From the NCBI GenBank assembly GCA_938074585.1, contig CALJEW010000120.1:1-6560 (forward strand): DNA of 6,560 bases. Direction: 5' to 3'. Shown here in pieces: positions 1 through 6,040 of the stretch. The notes under the pieces were generated by a model. That model had not been told where the DNA came from. It did not search any database and saw nothing but the letters and a program-made list of their open reading frames with translations. Origin of the DNA: an uncultured Rhodospirillales bacterium (GTDB lineage: Bacteria > Pseudomonadota > Alphaproteobacteria > Rhodospirillales > Casp-alpha2). The translations under genes and the position numbers were made by a program. Within the stretch, counting starts at the first letter, position 1. Every line of letters starts with the position of its first letter.

Positions 1-69
1 AATGCCCGTTAAATCAAAATCGATGGCCTTTTGACCTAAGTCACAGATGTTGGTCGCTGTTGTCGACAT
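1..69 (-). CDS. 5' end of a minus-strand gene, possibly thioredoxin/AhpC-TSA-like (partial)
   Basis: Read on the minus strand from an ATG at 69-67, an open frame of 23 codons runs off the left edge of the window without a stop. It begins MSTTATNICDLGQKAIDFDL and continues TGI. The GxKAxDFxLxG pattern resembles the start of thioredoxin-fold peroxiredoxin-like proteins (typical form KAPDFxLxGxDGK), but the usual Pro after KA is Ile here and no catalytic Cys is reached inside the window. No clear Shine-Dalgarno sequence precedes the ATG. It would be transcribed divergently from the lipoprotein gene at 230. The reading as a coding start is plausible; the family assignment is tentative. Confidence 0.4.
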   Translation of the reverse strand, partial: MSTTATNICDLGQKAIDFDLTGI

Positions 70-229
70 TGGCGGGTCATTTTATTAGTTTATGACTAAT
101 AACTAATACGGTATTTAACGATAAATTTCTAATGTTTTGGAGGTTTCATTCTTCGTTAATGCACCGGTGCTATGATTTTTATGTTCATATTAGCACTAAA
201 TGAAATTATAATAACTGGAGAGCCTGAAA
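70..229. promoter_or_regulatory. Divergent intergenic region with inverted repeat and palindrome
   Basis: This AT-rich stretch separates the putative minus-strand gene start (69) from the lipoprotein start (230). It holds an inverted repeat TTATTAGT (82-89) / ACTAATAA (95-102) with a 5-nt spacer. The right arm runs into a tandem 7-mer, ACTAATA twice (95-108). A perfect 10-bp palindrome GCACCGGTGC (161-170) directly abuts TATGAT (171-176), which could be a -10 box for the lipoprotein gene, although no good -35 sits 16-18 bp upstream. A palindrome touching a -10 would suit a repressor operator, but this is inference only. Confidence 0.3.
217..222 (+). promoter_or_regulatory. Ribosome binding site of the lipoprotein gene
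   Basis: GGAGAG lies 7 nt before the ATG at 230, a standard Shine-Dalgarno position. It supports this start codon. Confidence 0.65.
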
Positions 230-589
230 ATGCGCAAACTATTTATCCTTTTGTGGCTCGTTAGCCTTTCGGGATGCGGCGGTTTAATGATGGCTGGAGT
301 TCCGGGATTAGCGCAAATTGATCTAGTTACTGTCATGGGCACGGATAAAACTGTTATTGATCACGTGGTTTCAGTCTCTAGCGGCAAAAACTGTTCGTCT
401 ATACGGCTTGAACAAGGCGACTATTATTGTGAAGAAGACGAACCCCGAATCAACCCAAATATAAATTGCTATAAGACCTTGGGTCGTGTGACGTGTTATA
501 CAAAGTCTGATCCCTATAATGAAGGGTATCAAAAGGTTGGGGAAAATGATCACAACTTGATTGATCCCCATGCACAAAAACGACGCTAA
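230..589 (+). CDS. Small cysteine-containing putative lipoprotein, function unknown
   Basis: A 119-residue protein with a short basic N-terminus (MRK), a hydrophobic stretch and a lipobox L13-S14-G15-C16, so it is predicted to be exported, lipid-modified at Cys16 and cleaved by signal peptidase II. The mature part carries four further cysteines (55, 67, 80, 89), enough for two disulfides in the periplasm. The pattern SGKNC...YYC...CYKTLGRVTCY followed by a DPY motif resembles small conserved lipoproteins I associate with alphaproteobacteria, recalled from family resemblance and not checked by search. The C-terminus is polar and basic (ending QKRR). The ATG is backed by a good ribosome binding site. 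The gene stands alone; the Sel1 remnant downstream is separated by about 65 bp. No enzymatic motif is visible, so no function is proposed. Confidence 0.75.
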   Translation: MRKLFILLWLVSLSGCGGLMMAGVPGLAQIDLVTVMGTDKTVIDHVVSVSSGKNCSSIRLEQGDYYCEEDEPRINPNINCYKTLGRVTCYTKSDPYNEGYQKVGENDHNLIDPHAQKRR

Positions 590-654
590 TGTGGTTGAAA
601 ACAATATAAATTCAGATATCACCTTATCCTTATGAGGTTCAAAATATTATACTA

Positions 655-1341
655 ATGGCAGGTGCCCTGCTTATTTCAGTAGCAACTGCGCACAGTTTTT
701 TATAGCCGCAGATGAAAATCCACCTGAGCAAGCACTAGTGCTTTATCAGGTGAAGCTAGATGGTCTCGTAAAAAATGCGACAAGCGGTGATATTCGGGCT
801 CAACATAAGACCGGAGTGCTTCTTCAGACCGATGAAGCACCGATCCAAAACCATACTGCAGCTATTAAATGGTACCTTAAAGCAGCAGATCATGTGTATT
901 CCAGGCCACAATTTAAATTGGGCCGCATGTATGCTGTGAGTTGGGGGTTCGGCAAAATTACGCGCGTGGCGATGACTGGTTCTGTTTAGCCGACAATTTC
1001 ACTTGCCATACGGATGCTCAATGGCTTTGGGCGATTTATATTTCCATGGGCGAGGCGTGCAGTATAATTATGGGGTTGCTGTTGAATGTCACACCAAGGC
1101 GGCTAACCAAGGTAATTTTGCGCTATAATTTACTTTAAGGCAAATTAATAAAGAAAGCTGGGCCAACGATAAAAACCTGATCGAAGCCTATAAGTGGATT
1201 TCATTGTTATTTCGAAACACAGTAAAAGTTTTAGCCCACAACGAACGCAATGATTCGAAACGGGCTTTGGATGAGCTAAAAAAACAAATAAATCGTTCTC
1301 AAATACGTCTGGCTAAAAACCCTGAAAGCATAGAAACCTAG
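655..1341 (+). pseudogene. Sel1-repeat (TPR-like) exported protein, frameshifted pseudogene
   Basis: Joining three frames gives about four Sel1-like repeats, helical ~36-residue units used in protein-protein contacts. An ATG at 655 gives a signal-peptide-like start (MAGALLISVATAHSF) that hits TAG at 703. Restoring one T in the T-run at 696-701 joins it to IAADENPPEQALVLY and then to repeat 1 (around GDIRAQHKTG, AAIKWYLKAA). Near 935-945 the match moves to another frame (GVRQNYARGDDWF), and at about 1019-1024 to a third (LGDLYFHGRGVQYNYG, HTKAANQGNFAL), interrupted by TAA at 1126-1128. After a further local disturbance the same frame resumes (NLIEAYKWISLLF) and ends with a charged helix typical of Sel1 protein C-termini, stopping at TAG 1339-1341. 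The true start could lie at ATG 632 (MRFKIL) with one more shift. With several frameshifts and a stop, it is almost certainly not functional. Confidence 0.8.
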
Positions 1342-1388
1342 GCGTTAAAACATCTGTGATGATCTCTGGTGTTGACCATGCCCAGCCC

Positions 1389-1417
1389 TTGCCGCACATT
1401 CGTGTCACTTATTATTT
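1389..1417 (+). promoter_or_regulatory. Possible weak promoter of the four-gene operon
   Basis: TTGCCG (1389-1394) and TTATTT (1412-1417) are spaced 17 bp apart, 31 bp before the TTG start of the HAD gene and after the end of the Sel1 remnant. Both boxes are imperfect. It is the best sigma70-like pair I can see in the 106-bp gap, but its strength is doubtful. Confidence 0.25.
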
Positions 1418-1435
1418 GCACAGATTAAATGAGGC

Positions 1436-1441
1436 AAGGGG
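1436..1441 (+). promoter_or_regulatory. Ribosome binding site that selects the TTG start of the HAD gene
   Basis: AAGGGG lies 6 nt before TTG 1448-1450. The nearby ATG at 1429 reads only five codons before a stop in another frame, so the Shine-Dalgarno position and the HAD motif close to the N-terminus both favour the TTG. Confidence 0.55.
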
Positions 1442-1447
1442 CGTAAA

Positions 1448-2206
1448 TTGAGCACTAAAATTACAGCAGTAACCTTCGATTTATGGGACACTATTATTGA
1501 CGATGAATCGGACGAGCCAAAGCGCGCCAAACAAGGCCTGCGCACAAAACCAGACGAGCGCCATCATTTGGTTCTGGAAGCTTTAAACAAGCATCAGCCC
1601 ATATCATCTGAAGATTTGGCCATTGGCTACGGTGTTGTGAATGCAGCCTTTGTTAAATGCTGGAAAGGTCATTCCATAACGTGGACCGCCAAAGAACGCT
1701 TAAGCGTTTTATTAACCGGCTTGGGCCGCACATTGCCGGAAGCTGAATTGGACGCGCTGGCTTATGCCCAAGAGCTCTTGGAATTAGACGTCCCCCCAAG
1801 CCCAATTGCTGGTGCGCGGGATGCTGTTGCTGAATTGGCCAGCCGCTATAAACTGTGTGTGATTTCAGATACCATCATTACATCAGGCGCTGGATTGCGC
1901 AAATGGTTGGAAATTTATGATATGAAGCAGTTCTTTTCGGGTTTTGCTTTTTCTGATGAAGTTGGAAACTCAAAACCAAATCGCGCTATGTTCGATTCTG
2001 CCGCGAACCAATTGGGTTCAAAATTTAGCCAAATGGTTCACATTGGTGACCGCGATCATAACGACATCAAAGGTCCGCAAGCGCTGGGGATGAAGGGTGT
2101 TTTGTTCACGGCGAAGCGCGATATGGACAAAGGCACCACATCCGCCGATGCCATTTGTGACCGCCATGCCGATTTGCCGGCGATTATTGATGCGCTTTCG
2201 GAGTAG
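1448..2206 (+). CDS. HAD-superfamily hydrolase (haloacid dehalogenase-like)
   Basis: A 252-residue cytoplasmic protein with all four HAD motifs. Motif I is FDLWDT with the nucleophile Asp11; motif II is VISDT with Ser140; motif III is the Lys176 of NSKPN; motif IV is GDRDHND with Asp201 and Asp206. Residues about 18-110 form a helical C1-type cap. The position two after the nucleophile, which is Asp (general acid/base) in typical HAD phosphatases, is Trp13 here. FDLWDT variants are known in the superfamily, and L-2-haloacid dehalogenases also lack this Asp, so a plain phosphatase role is less certain. The length is normal for a HAD with a C1 cap. Start is TTG, backed by AAGGGG 6 nt upstream. 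It is the first gene of the operon, and the next ATG follows its stop by 7 bp. The substrate cannot be deduced from the sequence. Confidence 0.88.
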   Translation: MSTKITAVTFDLWDTIIDDESDEPKRAKQGLRTKPDERHHLVLEALNKHQPISSEDLAIGYGVVNAAFVKCWKGHSITWTAKERLSVLLTGLGRTLPEAELDALAYAQELLELDVPPSPIAGARDAVAELASRYKLCVISDTIITSGAGLRKWLEIYDMKQFFSGFAFSDEVGNSKPNRAMFDSAANQLGSKFSQMVHIGDRDHNDIKGPQALGMKGVLFTAKRDMDKGTTSADAICDRHADLPAIIDALSE

Positions 2207-2213
2207 GTAAGTT

Positions 2214-3083
2214 ATGAGCATTTCTCCTCGAATTTTGGTTATCGATGGATACATCAAAGCAGCCCGCGATGAATTAGAAGCAGGTGGTGCTTTGGGTGCT
2301 GGGGATCAGTACGAACAAATGCTGACCAAAATCAACCCAAACATCCGTTGTGATATTATCTACCCCAGTGATCTGGGGGCATCCGTTCCATCGGGCAAAG
2401 CGTTGTCTGATTATGACGGTGTTGCGTGGACCGGGTGCAGTTTGACGGTTTTTGAAGATACACCAGAAGTTAACACCCAGATCGGTTTCGCCCGGGCTTG
2501 TTTTGAAGCCGGTGTTCCGGGTTTCGGTAGTTGTTGGGCGGCACAAATTGCCGTTGTGGCAGCAGGCGGTATTTGTCGTGCTAACCCGAACGGCCGTGAA
2601 ATGGGCTTTGCCCGTAAAATCGCTTTAACTGACGCTGGGCGTGGGCATCCGATGTATGAAGGTAAGTCATCGGTGTTTGATGCCTATATCAGTCACGTTG
2701 ATGAAATTACCCACATGCCCGCAGGCTCAGTTGTTTTGGCCGGGAACTCCTTTACTCGCGTACAATCCGTATCTGTGTTGTATAACGGCACGCCGTTTTG
2801 GGGGCTTCAATATCACCCGGAATATGATTTGCATGAAATGGCGCGTTTGACTTGGTGCCGGATTGATAAATTAATGGGCTTGGGTTTCTTTAAAGACCGC
2901 CAAGCGGGTGAAAATTACGTCGATCTTTTGGAAACTTTATTTCAAAACCCAAACAGAACCGATTTGGCTTGGCGTTTAGGGATTGATGATGACATTTTGA
3001 ACGAAGACGTTCGCCGCTTAGAAGTACGCAATTGGATTGATAAATTGGTCATTCCAACAATGCTGGCGAAAAGTCGTGGGTGA
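2214..3083 (+). CDS. Class I glutamine amidotransferase-like protein, copy 1
   Basis: A 289-residue protein with a GATase-1 fold (about residues 5-210) and an additional helical C-terminal region of about 80 residues. The catalytic triad is visible: Cys107 in GFGSCWAAQ (nucleophile elbow) and His201 and Glu203 in FWGLQYHPEYDL. Family members hydrolyse glutamine, or a gamma-glutamyl amide, through a cysteine thioester. The elbow normally reads GxCxGxQ; here the second Gly is Ala109. No synthetase domain is fused, so it resembles stand-alone GMP-synthase-like amidotransferases, whose partners are usually unknown. The C-terminal block around QNPNRTDLAWRLGID recurs in copy 2. ATG start; GGAG at 2200-2203, inside the end of the HAD gene, is a likely ribosome binding site. 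It is part of the operon and a tandem paralogue of the next gene. Confidence 0.88.
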   Translation: MSISPRILVIDGYIKAARDELEAGGALGAGDQYEQMLTKINPNIRCDIIYPSDLGASVPSGKALSDYDGVAWTGCSLTVFEDTPEVNTQIGFARACFEAGVPGFGSCWAAQIAVVAAGGICRANPNGREMGFARKIALTDAGRGHPMYEGKSSVFDAYISHVDEITHMPAGSVVLAGNSFTRVQSVSVLYNGTPFWGLQYHPEYDLHEMARLTWCRIDKLMGLGFFKDRQAGENYVDLLETLFQNPNRTDLAWRLGIDDDILNEDVRRLEVRNWIDKLVIPTMLAKSRG

Positions 3084-3957
3084 GGCTTTGGCATTTGCAC
3101 CTAGAATTCTAATTGCTGAAGGTAACACCCAAGAACGCTGCGAAAAAATGAAAACTGTTGGCAGTACGATTGGCAGCAGTGCATATGCAAAGTCGATTAA
3201 GCAGGTTTGCCCCAATGCTGAAATCGATGTGATTTTTGCAGCAGACAGTGACCAGTCTTTGCCCACTGGAACATCATTTGATGGTTACGATGGATTTATA
3301 TTGGGTGGTTCCGCGCTTAATTTGCCAACCGATGCGGATAACCCAAAAATCACCTGTCAAATCGATTTAGCCCGCGCCGCTTTCAAAGCTAAAATCCCAT
3401 TTTTAGGCAGCTGTTGGGGTTTGCAAATTGCAGCTTGTGCGGCGGGTGGTGTTGTCGGTGTTAATCCGCGCGGCCGTGAAGTTGGGTTTGCTCGAAAAAT
3501 TACGTTAACGAATGCGGGGCGCGCGGCAGCATATTACGAAGGTAAAGCTACTGTTTTTGATTCTCCTGCCATCCATTTTGATGAAGTCACCCATCTGCCC
3601 GCATGCAGCATTGTGTTGGCTGAAAACAACCACACCAGCGTTCAAGCTGCGATCATTCGCTTCGATGGTGGGACCTTTTGGGGCATGCAATACCATCCTG
3701 AATTTGATTTAGCCCATATCTCTGGATTGATCCGAGTTTATGCAAAGTCCATGACTGATGATGGTCTTTATGCTACCGAAGCTGATGCGTTGTCACACGC
3801 ATCCGAAATGGATATTTTATACCAAAATCCAAACCGGCAAGACTTAGCTTGGTTGTTGGGTGTTGATGCGGATGTTTTGGACCCGGATGTGCGCTTACGT
3901 GAAGTGGCCAATTGGGTTGATCAGCCAGTTATGGCGCGTTATGTGGCGAAACAATAA
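3076..3957 (+). CDS. Class I glutamine amidotransferase-like protein, copy 2
   Basis: About 293 residues from GTG 3076, a paralogue of the preceding gene over its full length (roughly half identical by eye). It keeps the canonical nucleophile elbow GSCWGLQ with Cys113, and His207 and Glu209 in FWGMQYHPEFDL, so it should be a competent amidotransferase or gamma-glutamyl hydrolase. Shared blocks include GRE(M/V)GFARKI, QNPNR, DLAW and the C-terminal NW-D region. Start choice: no ATG lies near the conserved PRIL segment. GTG 3076 overlaps the previous stop by 8 bp; TTG 3088 lines up exactly with the ATG of copy 1 (four residues before PRIL) but has GGTGAGG only 2 nt upstream; a TTG at 3037 would overlap by 47 bp with no ribosome binding site. 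The start is therefore uncertain by four residues. The stop overlaps the next ATG (TAATG), which implies translational coupling. Confidence 0.87.
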   Translation: MGEALAFAPRILIAEGNTQERCEKMKTVGSTIGSSAYAKSIKQVCPNAEIDVIFAADSDQSLPTGTSFDGYDGFILGGSALNLPTDADNPKITCQIDLARAAFKAKIPFLGSCWGLQIAACAAGGVVGVNPRGREVGFARKITLTNAGRAAAYYEGKATVFDSPAIHFDEVTHLPACSIVLAENNHTSVQAAIIRFDGGTFWGMQYHPEFDLAHISGLIRVYAKSMTDDGLYATEADALSHASEMDILYQNPNRQDLAWLLGVDADVLDPDVRLREVANWVDQPVMARYVAKQ

Positions 3958-5543
3958 TGGCAAACGATTGTGATGTTGCGGTTATTGGCGCGGGTCACAA
4001 TGGATTGGTATGTGCCACGTATTTGGCAAAAGCAGGGCTAAAAGTAAAAGTATTCGAGCGCCGGGGTGTAGTAGGTGGCGCAGCCGTGACGGAAGAATTT
4101 AGTCCTGGATTCCGTAATTCCATATGTGCCTATACGGTAAGTTTATTGAATAAAAAAGTCGTCGATGATCTCGATTTATACGCCCACGGCCTGCAACTGA
4201 TCGAGCGCCCGTTATCTAACTTTTTGCCTACGGATGATGGTGGGTATTTAAAGGCCCACGCGAATGCCGACAAAATGAAAGCTGAAGTGGCGCGGCATTC
4301 AGCCCACGATGCGGAACACTTAGCCGATTATGAAGCAACGATTTCGCGCCTCGCCAATGTCTTAAAATCATTTATTCTGGAAACCCCACCTAATGTTGGC
4401 GGTGGGGTTTCTGATTTGTGGCGGCTCTGGAAAACTGGAAAACGCTTTTATGGAATGAGCATCGAAGATCAACGCGACTTTGCCGATATCATGACCTTAA
4501 GCGCGGTTGAATTTTTGGATCGCTGGTTTGAAAGTGATCCAGTCAAAGCGCTGTTTGCTTTTGATGGTGTGGTTGGAAATTTTGCCAGCCCTTATATGGC
4601 GGGCACGGCGTATGTTTTATTGCACCATTGTTTCGGCGATATCATGAAAAACCCTGGCGCTTGGGGCCATGCCATTGGTGGCATGGGGGCGATTACCCAA
4701 GCCATGGCAGACGCTGCTCGTGTAGAGGGTGTTGGAATTGAAACGTCGGCTCCAGTGGCGCGGGTTGAAACCGATGGGGGCAAAGTTTGCGGACTTGTCT
4801 TAGAAGATGGTCGTGAAATTACGGCTCGCGCGGTTGCAGCCAATACCCACCCAAAATTATTGTTTGATAAACTGGTGAGCAAAGACGTTGTCCCGCTAGA
4901 TTTTTTGAAACGGATAGATAACTTCAAGTCTGTGTCTGGCACTTTTCGGATGAACATCGCATTAAGTGAATTACCAGACTTCAAATGTTTACCGGGCACA
5001 AATCAGTCAGAACACCACACTGCCGGGATCATTATGGCCCCCAGCATCGCTTATATGGAACGCGCTTACCGCGATGCCATGGACTTTGGTTGGTCAAAAA
5101 AGCCAATCGTTGAAATGCTAATCCCAAGCACAATCGATCCGACTTTGGCCCCCAAAGATCAACATGTCGCAAGTTTGTTTTGCCAGCATTTTGATCCAAA
5201 ATTATCGATGGGTCGATCATGGGATGATCATCGCGATGATGCGGCTCAAGTGATTATTAATTTGGTTACGTCTCATGCTCCAAACTTCAAAGCATCCATT
5301 CTGGGTACCCAAATTCTAAGCCCGTTAGATTTAGAGCGTGAATTTGGTTTGGTCGGGGGAGATATTTTTCACGGCAGCTTAGGGGTAAACCAGCTGTTCA
5401 GTATGCGCCCAACGCTGGGTCATGCGGATTACAGAATGCCCGTTCGGGGGCTTTATTTATGCGGATCAGGAGCCCACCCCGGCGGCGGCGTAACCGGAGC
5501 GCCCGGCCATAATGCTGCGCGCGAAATTCTCAAAGATTTATAA
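3957..5543 (+). CDS. FAD-dependent oxidoreductase, phytoene desaturase / PYROXD2-like family
   Basis: A 528-residue flavoprotein of normal length for the CrtI/PYROXD2 group. The N-terminus carries the dinucleotide-binding Rossmann motif GAGHNG (Gly11, Gly13, Gly16), with Glu34 ending the second strand to bind the ribose of FAD, followed by RRGVVGGAAVTEEF (residues 35-48), the usual second flavin contact. The C-terminus has the family signature GLYLCGSGAHPGGGVTGAPG (498-517), which closes the FAD site. The middle is the substrate domain. Related enzymes dehydrogenate carotenoids, but PYROXD2-like bacterial members often sit away from carotenoid genes, and no crtB/crtY/crtZ gene is seen here, so the substrate is unknown. 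ATG shares its A with the TAA of the preceding gene. It is last in the operon; no clear intrinsic terminator follows, and a minus-strand pseudogene ends 20 bp downstream. An 11-bp inverted repeat lies within it. Confidence 0.88.
   Translation: MANDCDVAVIGAGHNGLVCATYLAKAGLKVKVFERRGVVGGAAVTEEFSPGFRNSICAYTVSLLNKKVVDDLDLYAHGLQLIERPLSNFLPTDDGGYLKAHANADKMKAEVARHSAHDAEHLADYEATISRLANVLKSFILETPPNVGGGVSDLWRLWKTGKRFYGMSIEDQRDFADIMTLSAVEFLDRWFESDPVKALFAFDGVVGNFASPYMAGTAYVLLHHCFGDIMKNPGAWGHAIGGMGAITQAMADAARVEGVGIETSAPVARVETDGGKVCGLVLEDGREITARAVAANTHPKLLFDKLVSKDVVPLDFLKRIDNFKSVSGTFRMNIALSELPDFKCLPGTNQSEHHTAGIIMAPSIAYMERAYRDAMDFGWSKKPIVEMLIPSTIDPTLAPKDQHVASLFCQHFDPKLSMGRSWDDHRDDAAQVIINLVTSHAPNFKASILGTQILSPLDLEREFGLVGGDIFHGSLGVNQLFSMRPTLGHADYRMPVRGLYLCGSGAHPGGGVTGAPGHNAAREILKDL
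4380..4411. repeat. Perfect 11-bp GC-rich inverted repeat inside the flavoprotein gene
   Basis: GAAACCCCACC (4380-4390) and GGTGGGGTTTC (4401-4411) are perfect reverse complements around a 10-nt loop (4391-4400). In RNA this is a stable hairpin, followed by TGATTTG, a weak U-rich tail. It encodes residues around ETPPNVGGGVSDL, a probable loop of the protein. It could be an intragenic pause or attenuator structure, or a chance by-product of the Pro/Gly coding. Confidence 0.6.
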
Positions 5544-5563
5544 ACCTAAGCCCCACCGCTCAG

Positions 5564-6040
5564 TTATCGGCTGGCACTAATGCCATCGAATACAAATTGT
5601 ACAGCTAAGGTCGTTATCAACACACCGACCGTCCACGATATGACGTTCAACCCGGTAACGTCCAAAAAGCGGTGCAATTGGGTTGCCATCATCAAACAAG
5701 TAAAGCTGAGTAATAGAACGATTGCTAGTGCGCATAGGACGGAGGCTAAACGTAAAACCTAAAACCTAAAACCTAAAACCTAAAACCTAAAACCTAAATA
5801 TCTTGCTGGTGGCAGCTTTATTGACTTCATCGACGGTTGTTGTTGAAATCCCTGAGGGTTGGGCTAGAACTATGGTAATGCCAACTAGAAATAGCAATAT
5901 GCCACCCATGTTTAATGGGCTGCCAGAGTGATCCCCATTTAGGCCAGAACGTCCGCGCAAAACAAGGCGAACGATAAAAGGACGATCGATGCAATCAACA
6001 CACCTTTAGCAGCCATAGCGCGTGGGACCTTGATAGGCAT
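5564..6040 (-). pseudogene. MarC-family inner-membrane protein, degraded
   Basis: The minus strand, read from 6040 downward, gives pieces of a MarC-family (YchE/YhgN-like) multi-pass membrane protein in order. First, RAMAAKGVLIASIVLLSFAL continues FCADVLA to a TAA (5941-5939), then MGITLAA. After a frameshift near 5910-5920 comes GGILLFLVGITIVLAQPSGI, then STTTVDEVNKAATSK, running into the heptamer repeats. Beyond the repeats, 5758-5567 encodes 64 residues containing VTGLNVISWTVGVLITTLAV and QFVFDGI, the family's C-terminal signature, with a TAA at 5566-5564. The N-terminal ~40 residues and a middle segment of perhaps 40-50 residues (normally around the AIPLIAGPG motif) are missing. Family members are about 200 aa with six membrane segments; their substrate is not firmly known. 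It converges on the operon. Clearly non-functional. Confidence 0.8.
5753..5798. repeat. Tandem heptamer array (TAAAACC)6 plus partial unit
   Basis: Six perfect copies of TAAAACC occupy 5753-5794, followed by a partial TAAA (5795-5798) and preceded by a decayed copy TAAACG (5747-5752). The array lies exactly where the middle of the MarC gene is missing. A 7-bp unit is not a multiple of three, so copy-number change would shift frame in any gene. It looks like a slippage-grown microsatellite in a dead gene; resemblance to TTTTAGG-type telomere repeats is probably coincidence. Confidence 0.9.

Noticed and set aside
184..212. TTCATA-17-TATAAT as promoter of the lipoprotein gene
   Set aside because: The -10 is perfect, but transcription would begin near 219, inside the Shine-Dalgarno sequence at 217-222, so the message would lose its ribosome site.
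621..638. Stem ACCTTAT-CCTT-ATGAGGT as terminator of the lipoprotein gene
   Set aside because: Only 7 bp with one wobble pair, AT-rich, and not followed by a T-run.
3037..3075. TTG at 3037 as start of amidotransferase copy 2
   Set aside because: It would overlap copy 1 by 47 bp, has no Shine-Dalgarno sequence, and adds residues not aligned with copy 1; GTG 3076 or TTG 3088 fit better.
4592..4999. A 135-codon minus-strand open frame inside the flavoprotein gene
   Set aside because: Antisense to a well-supported gene, with low-complexity Ser/Thr/Pro-rich composition and no recognisable motif or ribosome binding site.
3957..5543. Carotenoid biosynthesis cluster (crtI)
   Set aside because: The protein has the CrtI/PYROXD2 fold signatures, but no phytoene synthase, cyclase or other carotenoid gene is nearby, so the gene symbol crtI is not justified.
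5580..5762. A 60-codon plus-strand open frame after the operon
   Set aside because: It is antisense to the MarC C-terminal coding segment, has no family features and ends in the heptamer array.
5753..5798. CRISPR array or telomere
   Set aside because: Units are 7 bp with no spacers, and the context is an internal bacterial pseudogene; it is a simple tandem repeat.
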